A stretch of DNA of 64,000 nt from the NCBI RefSeq assembly GCF_001693515.2, contig NZ_CP042968.1, forward strand, positions 1,736,001 to 1,800,000, written 5' to 3'. How positions within the stretch are numbered: the stretch's first letter is position 1; each line of letters starts with the position of its first letter. Both the position numbers and the translations under genes were made by a program. The notes under the pieces are model-generated. The model worked only from the letters and a program-made list of their open reading frames with translations, did no database searches and was not told the DNA's origin. This document shows, piece after piece, positions 1-9,502 of this stretch. This stretch comes from Bradyrhizobium paxllaeri (GTDB lineage Bacteria; Pseudomonadota; Alphaproteobacteria; Rhizobiales; Xanthobacteraceae).

Positions 1-21
1 AAACAACGAAGCCGGACTTGC

Positions 22-579
22 ATGACCGATCGCCTGAAGCCTGCCACCGAACCCTATGACGCGCGCGTGCAGGCAATCTTCGACCGTCTGCCGCGATCCT
101 GGATGCCGCCGTTCCGGCTGTTCACGACGCTGGCGCGCCATCCGGCGCTGCTCGAACGTTTCATCAACGGTGCGCCTGCCTATCTCAGGGATTCGCATGT
201 CAGCCTAAGGCAGCGCGAGGTCTTCCTGCTGCGGGTCACGGCGCGGTGCGGCTGCGAATATGAATGGGGCATGCGCCTGCACTACTTTGCCGAGGAGGCG
301 CGGCTGACCGAGGCGCAGGTCAGCGCCACCGTGCATGGCAACGCCGCGAGCGCGTGCTGGGATGCGACCGACGCCCTTCTGATCCGGCTTGCCGATGAAT
401 TGCATGAACGTTGCGACATCGGCGACGACTTATGGAGCGCGCTGCGTCCCGTGTTCGACGATGAGGCCATTCTCGAGCTGCTGGTGATGGCCGGCTACTA
501 CCGAACGGTCGGCTATGTCGCGAACGCGCTGCGGTTGCCGCTCGAACCCGCAGTGGGCCGACCGTTTCCCAAAGTTTGA
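22..579 (+). CDS. Carboxymuconolactone decarboxylase / AhpD-like protein
   Basis: This is a 185-residue protein of the alkylhydroperoxidase AhpD-like / carboxymuconolactone decarboxylase superfamily. Members are all-helical cytoplasmic proteins that act as peroxidase partners or decarboxylases. The diagnostic stretch RCGCEYEWGMRLH lies at about residues 75-87, where the family carries its catalytic Cys/His region. The spacing here is C-x-C, not the C-x2-C of true AhpD, so a peroxidase function is not assured. It lies 33 bases before a SnoaL-like gene on the same strand and may be cotranscribed with it. The substrate is unknown. Family call is secure, function is not. Confidence 0.8.
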   Translation: MTDRLKPATEPYDARVQAIFDRLPRSWMPPFRLFTTLARHPALLERFINGAPAYLRDSHVSLRQREVFLLRVTARCGCEYEWGMRLHYFAEEARLTEAQVSATVHGNAASACWDATDALLIRLADELHERCDIGDDLWSALRPVFDDEAILELLVMAGYYRTVGYVANALRLPLEPAVGRPFPKV

Positions 580-612
580 TCAACAGAGTGCTTAGCAGAA
601 GGACAAGCCGCC

Positions 613-1047
613 ATGAGCGCACCAGCGAACAAGAAACTGGTACAGCAGGTCTATGCCGATTCCGCCAACCGGAGCGGAACGACCTTTCTCGACAACATAG
701 CAGAGGACGTCACCTGGATCGTCACCGGCCAGTATTCATGGTCTGGTGAATTCAAGGGGCGCGAGGCGATCAACAATGGCCTGATGGGCCATTTGCGCTC
801 GCTCCTCGCCTCCGGCCGCCCGCGCTCGCTGGCGTTCAACTTCATCGCGGAGGGCGACTATGTCGTCGTCGAAGCGCGCGGCGACAATTTGGCCAAGAGC
901 GGAGAGCGCTACGACAACCAATACTGCATGGTCTGGCGCATCGAGAACGGCAAGATCAAGGAGATCAAGGAATATTGCGACTCCGCGCTGGTCGAGCGCG
1001 TGCTCGGGCCGTTCCCTGCTGAATTGAAGCTGGCGGCGGCGGGTTGA
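613..1047 (+). CDS. NTF2-like / SnoaL-like small protein
   Basis: The 144-residue product has the SnoaL-like (nuclear transport factor 2 superfamily) pattern: an N-terminal helix beginning NKKLVQQVYADSAN, a central W-x-V-T-G segment, and a C-terminal sheet with the typical MVWRIENGKIKEIKEY strand pair. These single-domain alpha+beta cone proteins act as isomerases, hydrolases or ligand-binding proteins. Nothing in the sequence fixes the substrate. The start at 613 is preceded by AAGGAC about 10 bases upstream. It follows the AhpD-like gene closely, so the two are probably one unit that ends at the terminator near 1177. Confidence 0.8.
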   Translation: MSAPANKKLVQQVYADSANRSGTTFLDNIAEDVTWIVTGQYSWSGEFKGREAINNGLMGHLRSLLASGRPRSLAFNFIAEGDYVVVEARGDNLAKSGERYDNQYCMVWRIENGKIKEIKEYCDSALVERVLGPFPAELKLAAAG

Positions 1048-1078
1048 GGCGTTGAGCAGTGTTGGCGCGGTGAGGTTC

Positions 1079-1167
1079 GTAGGGTGGGCAAAGGAGCGTT
1101 AGCGACGTGCCCACCATTTTTCATGGGCACTCGTGATGGTGGGCACGCTCCGCTTTGCCCACCCTAC
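1079..1167. repeat. GTAGGGTGGGCA palindromic intergenic repeat, copy 1
   Basis: An element of about 89 bases opens with GTAGGGTGGGCAAAG and closes with its reverse complement, CTTTGCCCACCCTAC. Inner arms GTGCCCACCAT and ATGGTGGGCACG also pair. Three further copies lie at 25694, 40649 and 47809. It sits between two convergent genes. Confidence 0.9.
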
Positions 1168-1176
1168 GCATAAACT

Positions 1177-1204
1177 AAAACGGCGCCCGCGAGGGCGCCG
1201 TTTT
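1177..1204. terminator. Bidirectional intrinsic terminator
   Basis: A perfect 12-bp stem (1177-1188 with 1193-1204) encloses a GCGA loop. The A-run on one side and T-run on the other let it work in both directions. It lies between the convergent SnoaL-like and glutathione transferase genes. Confidence 0.8.
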
Positions 1205-1220
1205 GCTTAGTTAGGTCCGA

Positions 1221-1907
1221 TCAGGCGGCCCTGATCTTGAGATGCTTGAACATGTTGCCGCGGGCCTCGTCGTCCATCTCGGCCTTGAACTTAAAATTAT
1301 CCTTCAGGACGATCGCCTTGGCCGCCGCCGGACGCGCCGAAATCTCGTCGACCAGCCGCTTGACGTTCGGATACTTCGCGACCGCCTCTTCGCCGAGAAC
1401 CAGGGGGATCATGCGCGCCCAGCCCCACACGTCCATGTCGACGATGGTGTAGGTGTCGCCGACCATGTAGCGGCGTTTGGCCAGATGGTCGTTGAGAATG
1501 CCGAAATGCCGCTGCGCCTCGAACTGGTAGCGGTTATGGGCGTAGTCGATCTTCTCCGGCGCGAAGTGCTTGAAGTGGACGGCCTGGCCGGAATACGGGC
1601 CGACGCCGGTGGCGGCGAACATCAGCCAGGACAGCAATTCGGCACGATTTTGCGGCGTGTTCGCGGGAAGAAACTTGCCGGTCTTTTCGGCGAGGTAGAG
1701 CAGGATGGCGTTGCTGTCGAACACGATAACGCCGTCGTCGTCGATCGCGGGCACCTTGGCGTTCGGATTGATGGCGAGATATTCCGGCTTGAACTGCTCG
1801 CCCTTGCGGGTGTCGACCGCAACCGGCTGGTAGGCGAGGCCGGCTTCCTCGAGGAAGAGGGCGACCTTGGTCGGGTTGGGCGATCCGTTGAAGTAGAATT
1901 TGAGCAT
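1221..1907 (-). CDS. Glutathione S-transferase family protein
   Basis: The 228-residue protein has a two-domain GST layout. An N-terminal thioredoxin-like half (about residues 1-80) carries the cis-Pro region NAKVPAIDDD and the glutathione gamma-glutamyl binding motif DSNAIL. A C-terminal helical half follows, with the TIVDMDVWGWARM helix that forms the structural core. It would act in the cytoplasm on electrophiles or as a disulfide-bond reductase. I chose the start giving MLKFYFNGSPN because GGGGAGA lies about 10 bases upstream; a longer frame to 1955 would add 16 residues with no homology. The substrate cannot be told from sequence. Confidence 0.88.
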   Translation of the reverse strand: MLKFYFNGSPNPTKVALFLEEAGLAYQPVAVDTRKGEQFKPEYLAINPNAKVPAIDDDGVIVFDSNAILLYLAEKTGKFLPANTPQNRAELLSWLMFAATGVGPYSGQAVHFKHFAPEKIDYAHNRYQFEAQRHFGILNDHLAKRRYMVGDTYTIVDMDVWGWARMIPLVLGEEAVAKYPNVKRLVDEISARPAAAKAIVLKDNFKFKAEMDDEARGNMFKHLKIRAA

Positions 1908-2046
1908 TTTGGAATTTCTCCCCATTGCTTCTTGCAAGGAATCTTGTCGCGGCACGCGGCGGCATTGCCGCCGGGCCCACGTCCATGCTCAAATTTTTAT
2001 TGAATGCGCAAGCGACGAGTTCGTGACCGGCGCGCGCCGCCAGCGC

Positions 2047-2373
2047 TTACGACAGCGCCAGACCGCCGATGCCGGCGACCGCCAGGCCCGCACCGGCAGC
2101 GATCATAATCGACGCGAAGCGCATTTCCGTGCGCAGCGCCGTGCGCTGTCCCGCCCGCTCCGATCCTTTCGCATAGCCATGGACGATGATCTGCTCGCTG
2201 AAGGTGCCGCTGGCGTCGAGAATGTCGGTAAGCCCTGCGCAGGCGACCAGGATGCCGAGGATGATCAGCCCGGCCGGCCCCAGCAAACTCAGCAATAGCA
2301 TCGGAAATACGCCGATCAGGAAAATCGGCAGCAGCGGCAGCACAATGAAGGACTCGGAGCCTCGGGTGCGCAT
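2047..2373 (-). CDS. Small membrane protein of unknown function
   Basis: About 108 residues with three hydrophobic stretches: roughly residues 10-30 (IVLPLLPIFLIGVFPMLL), 31-48 (GPAGLIILGILVACAGL) and a C-terminal GLAVAGIGGLAL segment. A short soluble loop lies between the second and third. I do not recognise a family. It is probably an inner-membrane protein. The start beginning MRTRGSESF is preferred, although no strong ribosome binding site precedes it and an in-frame ATG lies 24 codons further upstream. It is followed on the same strand by ccrM upstream at 3684, about 178 bases away. Confidence 0.6.
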   Translation of the reverse strand: MRTRGSESFIVLPLLPIFLIGVFPMLLLSLLGPAGLIILGILVACAGLTDILDASGTFSEQIIVHGYAKGSERAGQRTALRTEMRFASIMIAAGAGLAVAGIGGLALS

Positions 2374-2550
2374 GGCACTAGTCTCATACGGGATAATGAA
2401 TGTTGCAAGTATTCCCTGAATTATGGGCGAAAGGCCGCACGACAACCCGCGCGCCCGGCACGGCTGCCATGCCGCATACGCACGCTAGAGTGCGTTGCGG
2501 CGGCCAGAAGCCCGCAAAGCCGGACGTCCCGTGATGAGGCAAGCCGCCTC

Positions 2551-3703
<1,153 letters not shown>

Positions 3704-3958
3704 AGGCGACGCTGTCGGCGACGCGGGACTAAACAACCGACTGGCGATACATTGACCCGGCAAAGTAAAAATCGACTTAATTGCGGATGCGGTGATCGGA
3801 GAATGCGCAGAGATATCATCGGCAAGAATGCCAGCAGAGATTGCGTCGCTCGCGCACTAGGCAATTTTTGCCGGGCAGGTTATTGATTAATGAAATGGAA
3901 ATTTTACGTGACTGCCGCGTTGGTATTTGAGCAGCCCCGGGGATGAGGAAACAGCGCC
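3704..3958. other. Intergenic region between divergent ccrM and ypfJ
   Basis: About 255 bases, more AT-rich than the surroundings (for example GTTATTGATTAATGAAATGG near 3880). It must hold the promoters of both divergent genes. I see no further open frame and no clear operator. Confidence 0.5.
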
Positions 3959-4897
3959 ATGCGTTACGATGACTTCCGCCGCAGCGATAGTATCGACGAC
4001 CGTCGTGACGAGGGCGGCGGCGGAATGGGTGGTGGTGGTGGCGGCTTTGGCCTGCCGATGGGCGGTGGTGGGCTCGGCATCGGCACCATCATCATTCTCG
4101 GCCTCGTCGGCTATGCCTTCGGCATCGATCCGCGCCTTCTGATCGGCGGCGCTGAAATTCTCACCGGCGGCCAGCAGGCGCCGACCTACCAGACCGATCG
4201 CAGGTCGGGCCCGGCCAAGACCGGCGCGCCGAAGGATGAAGTCGGCAGCATGATCGCCGGCATCCTCGGCGAGATCGACGATCGCTGGAGCGAGATCTTC
4301 CAGACCAGCGGACAGAATTATACGGGACCGCGCATCGTGCTGTTTCGCAACGTCACCAATGGCGGGCGCTGCGGCATGGCGCAGTCGGCGATGGGACCGT
4401 TCTATTGCCCGCCGGACAAGCAGATTTTCCTCGACACCTCTTTCTTCCGCGAAGTCGAGACGCGCTTCCGCGGTTGCTCAGGCAGTGCCTGCAAATTCAC
4501 GACCGCCTACATCATCGCGCATGAGGCGGGACATCACATTCAGAACCTGCTCGGCATCCTGCCGCGCGTGCAGCGACTGCAGCAGCAAGCCGGCAGCAAG
4601 GCGGAAGCCAACGCGCTGCAGGTCAAGGTCGAGTTGCAGGCGGATTGCCTGTCGGGCGTCTGGGTCAACCGCGAGGAGAAGAAGCGTCCCGGCTTCATCG
4701 AGCCCGGCGATATCGACGCGGCGTTGAGGACGGCAACCGCGATCGGCGACGACACGCTGCAGCGGCAGTCGACGGGCAGGGTGGTGCCCGACAGCTTTAC
4801 CCACGGCTCCGCGGCGCAGCGCAAGCAATGGTTCATGACCGGCTACCAGCAGGGCACGGTGCAGGCCTGCAACACGTTTGCTCAGGGCGCGTTGTAG
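3959..4897 (+). CDS. ypfJ: YpfJ-type neutral zinc metallopeptidase
   Basis: A 312-residue protein of the KPN_02809/YpfJ family (zinc metallopeptidase-like). After a Gly-rich linker (residues 20-45) comes one membrane segment GIGTIIILGLVGYAFGI, and then a domain exposed outside the cytoplasm. The zinc site HEAGHHIQ is near residue 185, and the later ELQADCLSGVW supplies the third acidic ligand region, as in this family. The fold resembles a gluzincin. Biological substrates are not established. The start at 3959 gives the usual MRYDDFRRS beginning. The gene is divergent from ccrM. Confidence 0.88.
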   Translation: MRYDDFRRSDSIDDRRDEGGGGMGGGGGGFGLPMGGGGLGIGTIIILGLVGYAFGIDPRLLIGGAEILTGGQQAPTYQTDRRSGPAKTGAPKDEVGSMIAGILGEIDDRWSEIFQTSGQNYTGPRIVLFRNVTNGGRCGMAQSAMGPFYCPPDKQIFLDTSFFREVETRFRGCSGSACKFTTAYIIAHEAGHHIQNLLGILPRVQRLQQQAGSKAEANALQVKVELQADCLSGVWVNREEKKRPGFIEPGDIDAALRTATAIGDDTLQRQSTGRVVPDSFTHGSAAQRKQWFMTGYQQGTVQACNTFAQGAL

Positions 4898-4914
4898 CTC
4901 GAGCGGAAGTAATT

Positions 4915-5028
4915 CGTCATGGCCGGGCTTGTCCCGGCCATCCACGTCTTGCTTCCGGATAGTTGAAAGACGTGGATGCCCGGGACGTCTGCGCGAAGAC
5001 GCGCTTCGCGCTTTTGCCCGGGCATGAG
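4915..5028. repeat. GTCATGGCCGGGCTTGTCCCGGCC repeat, copy 1
   Basis: A palindromic element: TCATGGCCGGGCTTGTCC, then CATCCACGTCTT, pairing with AAGACGTGGATG and a closing GCCCGGGCATGA. An extra inner hairpin (GCGCGAAGACGCGCTTCGCGC) makes this copy longer than the one at 58355. Confidence 0.85.
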
Positions 5029-5042
5029 GGGAAGAAGCAGTC

Positions 5043-5603
5043 ATGTCGATCGACGAAACAAAACAATTCGTGCCGCTCAACATCGCGGTGCTGACGGTCT
5101 CTGACACGCGCTCGCTGGCCGACGACAAATCCGGCGCCACGCTGGCGGACCGGCTGACGGCGGCGGGCCATCACCTCGCCGCGCGCGAAATCATCGTCGA
5201 CGACGTCGATGCGATCCGCGTCATCGTCAAGCGGTGGATCGCCGACGAAGGCGTCGATGCGATCATCACCACCGGCGGCACCGGCTTCACCGGCCGCGAC
5301 GTGACGCCGGAGGCGATCGAGCCGCTGTTCGAAAAGCGGATGGATGGTTTTTCCATCGCCTTCCACATGCTGAGCCACGCCAAGATCGGCACCTCGACGG
5401 TGCAGAGCCGCGCCACCGCGGGCGTAGCGGGTGCCACCTTCATCTTCTGTCTGCCGGGATCGCCGGGCGCCTGCCGCGACGCGTGGGACGGCATCCTCGC
5501 CGCCCAGCTTGATTACCGCACGCGCCCCTGTAATTTTGTCGAGATCATGCCGCGGCTGGACGAGCACCTGCGGCGACCTAAAGCACAAGGCGCTTCAGCC
5601 TGA
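5043..5603 (+). CDS. moaB: Molybdenum cofactor biosynthesis protein MoaB/MogA family
   Basis: A 186-residue protein of the MoaB/MogA family, which binds molybdopterin and takes part in adenylation or metal insertion during molybdenum cofactor synthesis. The molybdopterin-binding motif TTGGTGFTGRDVTPEA at about residues 77-92 is clear, as is the PGSPGA motif near residue 139. It has the SDTRSL beginning typical of the MoaB branch. It acts in the cytoplasm as an oligomer. It stands alone between a palindromic repeat and the convergent MarR-GNAT gene. No other moa gene is in view. Confidence 0.9.
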   Translation: MSIDETKQFVPLNIAVLTVSDTRSLADDKSGATLADRLTAAGHHLAAREIIVDDVDAIRVIVKRWIADEGVDAIITTGGTGFTGRDVTPEAIEPLFEKRMDGFSIAFHMLSHAKIGTSTVQSRATAGVAGATFIFCLPGSPGACRDAWDGILAAQLDYRTRPCNFVEIMPRLDEHLRRPKAQGASA

Positions 5604-5729
5604 CCAGCAGCGTCCACAGCCCGCGCCACATGTTGCGCCAGGCCTCAATGCGCAAGTGATGCGCACGCTTGATATGAAAGTCGAGGATATCAGGCGTCAC
5701 GCGCCGCGCAGTATCGCGACGCCCCGGCC

Positions 5730-6659
5730 TCACAGTTCCATTTCCCAGGTTTCGCCTATCAGGCTTTGCCCGAAACTGCGATGCGGCTCGGTGGCGACCA
5801 GCTTGAATCCGGCTTCCTGATAGATCTTGCGGGCGGCGACCAGGTTGCTCTGCGTCCACAGCGTGATCTTGCGATAGCCGCAGGCCCTGGCGAATGCGAT
5901 GCATTCGCCGACCAGCCGATGGCCCAGCCTCTGGCCACGCCCGGCCGGCTCGACCAGCAGCAGTCGCAGCTTGGCGACGTCGTCGGTGTGACGCACCAGA
6001 AAGATCGAGCCGACTTGCGTCCCGTCGATATCGGCGATCCAGCAGCGTTCGCGCGATGCGTCGAACGAAGCGAGGAATTTTGCCGCGATCTCCGCGACCA
6101 GTCCCTCGAAAGAGGAGTCGAAGCCGTATTCGCGGGCGTAGAACGCGCCGTGGCTCTGCACCACCCATCCCATGTCGCCGGGACGCGGTTCGCGCAACAC
6201 TGCGGGCGAAGAAGACCCGCGGGAATCACCGAGCAGCCGTTCGATCTCGGCCATCGCACCGATCAAGCGCGCCTTGCCGTCGTGCGGCAACGTGGCCAGC
6301 ATCGCCCCAACTTCGTCCCGCATGCTGCGCTCGAGTTTTGCGAATGTCTGACGCCCCTTGGCCGTCAAAGTGAGGCGGTATTGCCGGCGATCGGACGGCA
6401 GCGGCTTGCTGGTAATCAGTCCGGCTTCATCGAATTTCTGCACGATGCGGCTGAGATAGCCGGCATCGAGGCCCAGCTCGCTTCCGATCTCCTTGGCAGA
6501 GGTGTCTTCGCGGTGGGCGAGTTCGTACAGCACCCGCGCCTCGCTCAGCGAATAGGGGCTCTTCAGGAGCTGTTGGTCCAGCACGCCGAGCTTGCGGGTG
6601 TAGAAGCGATTGAAGGCGCGAACCGCCGCGACTTCTTGTTCGGAATCCAGTTCGGACAT
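5730..6659 (-). CDS. MarR-type regulator fused to a GNAT acetyltransferase
   Basis: A 309-residue two-domain protein. Residues 1-145 are a MarR winged helix-turn-helix (SEARVLYELAHRE, LGLDAGYLSRIVQKFDEAGL, wing SDRRQYRLTLTAKG). Residues 155-309 are a GNAT N-acetyltransferase with the acetyl-CoA loop VEPAGRGQRLGHRL and the following KITLWTQSNLVAARKIYQEAGF. This fusion is a known family. It probably senses a small molecule or couples repression to acetylation. The start MSELDSEQ at 6659 follows a promoter region with two operator-like palindromes. A longer open frame upstream is antisense to other genes and is not used. Confidence 0.9.
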   Translation of the reverse strand: MSELDSEQEVAAVRAFNRFYTRKLGVLDQQLLKSPYSLSEARVLYELAHREDTSAKEIGSELGLDAGYLSRIVQKFDEAGLITSKPLPSDRRQYRLTLTAKGRQTFAKLERSMRDEVGAMLATLPHDGKARLIGAMAEIERLLGDSRGSSSPAVLREPRPGDMGWVVQSHGAFYAREYGFDSSFEGLVAEIAAKFLASFDASRERCWIADIDGTQVGSIFLVRHTDDVAKLRLLLVEPAGRGQRLGHRLVGECIAFARACGYRKITLWTQSNLVAARKIYQEAGFKLVATEPHRSFGQSLIGETWEMEL

Positions 6660-6675
6660 GGCAACACCTCGATAC

Positions 6676-6709
6676 TTGCCATTGTCAAATATATAGTTGC
6701 CTTTGGCAA
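6676..6709. promoter_or_regulatory. Twin palindromic operator upstream of the MarR-GNAT gene
   Basis: TTGCCATTGTCAA (6676-6688) and TTGCCTTTGGCAA (6697-6709) are two versions of a TTGCC-N3-GGCAA palindrome. Their centres are 21 bp apart, about two helical turns, and they lie 17-50 bases before the start codon. This fits two MarR dimers bound on one face and autoregulation. Confidence 0.7.
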
Positions 6710-6802
6710 GTATATTCTCGTGGGGCACGCCGGCTCGTGCCGCCCCTACTTTGCATGGGGTTGTTTTTGATATTTTGCGTCTGTGCCCTGCGGTGTACCG
6801 CT

Positions 6803-7375
6803 TCAGGCGACGACCATGATCCGGCTGCGCAACTGGGTACGCGCCGAGCGGCCGAGCTGGCGCAACAGCCGCGTCTCGGAGCGGCGGGAATCGGGCCGGT
6901 AGCCGCCAAGCCGCTCGTAATGATCGCGGGCGATCAGGAGCCCCTGTTCCGCCGATGGCCCGGCGATCATGCGGGCGACGAATTTGAAGCCGTCGCGCAG
7001 CCGCGTGTCGGAATAGGGCGAGCGGGCATAGCGAAACACCCCGGCGCGCGGCCGGCCGCTGCTCGATACGGCCTGGATGAACTGCGTGGTCTCGTCGATC
7101 CAGCCGCTGTCGAGCACCGCGCCGGCATGCAGGAACATCAGCCAGGGCGAGCGCGCTGCCCGTGCGCCGGCGGCCAGTGCCGCGGCGCGTGTTCCCTCGA
7201 ACTTCAGAAAGCCGCAGCCGGCAACGTCGGCCACCCGCTCGATCACGCCATTGGCGCCCCTGTCGACCAGCAGCACCTCGGCAATCACACCGGCCGCGGC
7301 GCCCGGCACCAGCGCGGCCAGCGTTGCGACGGCCGGCTGTTCTATTCCTTCGGTCGGAACGATCACGCTCAACAT
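6803..7375 (-). CDS. Short GT2-like glycosyltransferase
   Basis: A protein of about 190 residues with the start of a family 2 glycosyltransferase: LSVIVPTEG, then EVLLVDRGANGVIERV, then AALAAGARAARSPWLMFLHAGA. It resembles the short transferases that have FLHADT at the last position. Here HADT is replaced by HAGA, so the usual DxD-type metal-binding aspartate is missing. The C-terminal half ends in a basic tail. The ATG at 7375 is preferred over a TTG seven codons upstream. It could be a degenerate or non-catalytic member. The acceptor is unknown. Confidence 0.7.
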   Translation of the reverse strand: MLSVIVPTEGIEQPAVATLAALVPGAAAGVIAEVLLVDRGANGVIERVADVAGCGFLKFEGTRAAALAAGARAARSPWLMFLHAGAVLDSGWIDETTQFIQAVSSSGRPRAGVFRYARSPYSDTRLRDGFKFVARMIAGPSAEQGLLIARDHYERLGGYRPDSRRSETRLLRQLGRSARTQLRSRIMVVA

Positions 7376-7565
7376 GATGAGGCTTCGCTGGCTCAAGCGG
7401 TGAAAAACGCTGCACTGTTATCACCTTGTCACAAGCAAAACAGCCGTTTGCGTGCGGTTTTTTAAGGCATGCCGCGCCGGTGTCCTCTCCGGCAAATTGG
7501 GCATCGCCGTGAATTGTTGGCGATCATGTTCTTGATTTGTTCTTTCCTCGTGCTATGTTCTCCCC

Positions 7566-8726
7566 ATGAGCCGAGCATCCTCTCATGCCCTCAAGCACCC
7601 GCCGGTCACGGCGCCCTCCGAACCGGCGGGTGCGACACCTTTTCCCGAGCTTGCGGTCAACATCGAAAAGCAGCGACGGCGTGGGCGCGGCGCGCAGTCC
7701 AACCAGAGCGGCCGGTTCGAGGCCGAGGCGCGGGTCGCCTTCGACGATGGCTGGCAGAGCCTTGACGATCTGCCGCCGTTCAAGACGACGGTGTCGCTGG
7801 ACACCTCGCGCAAGGTCATCACCCGCAACGACTCGCCCGACATCGGCTTCGACCGCTCGATCAATCCCTATCGCGGCTGTGAGCATGGCTGCGTCTACTG
7901 CTTCGCGCGGCCGACCCATGCCTTTCTCGGCCTGTCGCCCGGACTCGATTTCGAATCCAAGCTGCTCGCCAAGCCCGACGCGCCGGAACTGCTCGAGAAG
8001 GAGCTCGCCGCATCGGGCTACGAGCCGCGCATGATCGCGATCGGCACCAACACCGATCCGTATCAGCCGATCGAGCGCGAACACAAAATCATGCGCGGCA
8101 TTCTCGAAGTGCTTGACCGAGCCGGCCATCCCGTCGGCATCGTCACCAAATCGGCGCTGGTGACGCGCGATATCGACATTCTGCAGCGGATGGCGAAGCG
8201 CAATCTCGCGAAGGTCGCGATATCAGTGACCACGCTCGATCCCAAGCTCGCGCGCACCATGGAGCCGCGCGCCTCGACGCCGCCGAAACGGCTGGAGGCG
8301 CTGCGGCAATTATCGGAGGCCGGGATCCCCTCAACCGTGATGGTCGCGCCCGTCATCCCCGCGCTGAACGATTCCGAGATCGAGCGCATCCTCGATGCCG
8401 CGGCCCATGCCGGCGTCAAGGAAGCGAGCTACGTGCTGCTGCGGCTGCCGCTGGAGGTGCGCGACCTCTTTCGCGAATGGCTGATGGCGAACTATCCCGA
8501 TCGCTACCGCCACGTCTTCACCCTGATCCGCGACATGCGCGGCGGACGCGATTACGACTCGCAATGGGGAACGCGGATGAAGGGCACCGGCCCGATGGCC
8601 TGGATGATCGGCCGCCGCTTCGAAATCGCCTGCGAGAAGCTCGGTCTCAACAAGCGGCGTTCGAAGCTGACGACCGATCATTTCGTCAAGCCGAAGCGCA
8701 GCGGGCAGCAACTGAGTTTGTTCTGA
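7566..8726 (+). CDS. PA0069-family radical SAM protein
   Basis: A 386-residue radical SAM protein of the PA0069/Rv2578c group, distantly related to spore photoproduct lyase. The cluster motif appears as CEHGCVYCFARPTH near residue 108 (C-x3-C-x2-C), preceded by NPYRGC. Later parts include TKSALVTRDIDIL and VMVAPVIPALND, matching the TIM-barrel strands. It would bind a [4Fe-4S] cluster and cleave SAM; its physiological substrate is not known. The C-terminus ends RSGQQLSLF, typical of the family. It is monocistronic here, followed by a degenerate palindromic repeat. Confidence 0.9.
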   Translation: MSRASSHALKHPPVTAPSEPAGATPFPELAVNIEKQRRRGRGAQSNQSGRFEAEARVAFDDGWQSLDDLPPFKTTVSLDTSRKVITRNDSPDIGFDRSINPYRGCEHGCVYCFARPTHAFLGLSPGLDFESKLLAKPDAPELLEKELAASGYEPRMIAIGTNTDPYQPIEREHKIMRGILEVLDRAGHPVGIVTKSALVTRDIDILQRMAKRNLAKVAISVTTLDPKLARTMEPRASTPPKRLEALRQLSEAGIPSTVMVAPVIPALNDSEIERILDAAAHAGVKEASYVLLRLPLEVRDLFREWLMANYPDRYRHVFTLIRDMRGGRDYDSQWGTRMKGTGPMAWMIGRRFEIACEKLGLNKRRSKLTTDHFVKPKRSGQQLSLF

Positions 8727-8734
8727 GGCGTTGT

Positions 8735-8788
8735 CGTCATTGAGAGCGAGCGACTTATCCGCCGTAGCTTAGGCTCATCGCAATGACG
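8735..8788. repeat. Degenerate GTCATTGCGAGCG repeat
   Basis: CGTCATTGAGAGCGAGCGA at one end and TCGCAATGACG at the other form an imperfect palindrome. It is a shortened relative of the copies at 29713 and 44360. Its end covers an upstream ATG of the following VOC gene, which argues against that start. Confidence 0.6.
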
Positions 8789-8800
8789 GAAGGAAATAAC

Positions 8801-9250
8801 ATGCGTACTGGCAAGCCAATCCCCAGGTTCACCGTCATCACGCTCGGCGTCAGCGATATCAGCGCCAGCATCGCCTTTTACGAAGCGCTTGGCTTTGCCC
8901 GCAAAATGAAGGCAACCGGCGACGCCGTCGCTTTCTTCGACACCGGCGGCACCATGATCGCGCTCTACCCGTGGGATCAACTCGCGAGCGACGCCACGCT
9001 GCCAGACCAACCGCGGCCGAAAACCTTTCGCGGCGTGACGCTCGCCTGGAATTGCAGCTCGGTCGAGGAGGTCGACACGGTGCTCGATTTCGCCATCTCC
9101 TGCGGCGCGTCGCTGCTCAAGCCCGCGCGCAAGACCGATTACGGCGGTTACTCCTGCTATTTCGGCGATCCCGATAACCACGCGTGGGAAGTGGTGGTCG
9201 CGCCCGGCATCGAGGTCGGCGACGACCGGCGGGTTCGCCTGCCGGATTAG
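8801..9250 (+). CDS. VOC family (glyoxalase/bleomycin resistance fold) protein
   Basis: About 149 residues with the paired beta-alpha-beta-beta-beta modules of the vicinal oxygen chelate superfamily: ITLGVSDISASIAFYEALGF in the first half and YSCYFGDPDNHAWEVVVAPG in the second. The final E of HAWEV is the usual metal ligand position. The function may be lyase, dioxygenase-like or binding, and cannot be narrowed. I chose the ATG at 8801, preceded by GGAAGG seven bases upstream, over the ATG at 8783, which lies in a repeat. It is a single gene. Confidence 0.85.
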   Translation: MRTGKPIPRFTVITLGVSDISASIAFYEALGFARKMKATGDAVAFFDTGGTMIALYPWDQLASDATLPDQPRPKTFRGVTLAWNCSSVEEVDTVLDFAISCGASLLKPARKTDYGGYSCYFGDPDNHAWEVVVAPGIEVGDDRRVRLPD

Positions 9251-9263
9251 AACCCGTGGTGTT

Positions 9264-9443
9264 ATGGCGGTGCCACTTCTCTCTGTCAGCGAGTTGCTCT
9301 ATTGCGGCTTGATGGACCGGAAGACCATGCCAGCATCGGAAGAGCAGCCGCACGTCATTTTGACGACGCCGCGCCCCAAGCGCGGGAGCCGGGACGTTTA
9401 TGTGATTGAGGCCGGGGAGTGGCGGCAGCGTCACGCTGAATAA
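9264..9443 (+). CDS. Small hypothetical protein (59 aa)
   Basis: An open frame of 59 codons from ATG 9264 to TAA 9441-9443 encodes a soluble peptide beginning [20 protein letters not shown] and ending [16 protein letters not shown]. It occupies the whole gap before rnhB on the same strand. No strong ribosome binding site is visible and I do not recognise a family, so it is a candidate only. Its fit into the gap and its reasonable amino acid composition favour coding. Confidence 0.4.
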   Translation: MAVPLLSVSELLYCGLMDRKTMPASEEQPHVILTTPRPKRGSRDVYVIEAGEWRQRHAE

Positions 9444-9502
9444 CGGGAATAGTGCCGGGTTCCCGGTTGCGCGCGGTCGCGCGCATGCGCACGATCCCGG
9501 CC

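Noticed and set aside
6660..7424. Upstream extension of the MarR-GNAT frame
   Set aside because: The added residues run antisense/out of frame through the glycosyltransferase gene and the operator; the MarR domain starts at 6659.
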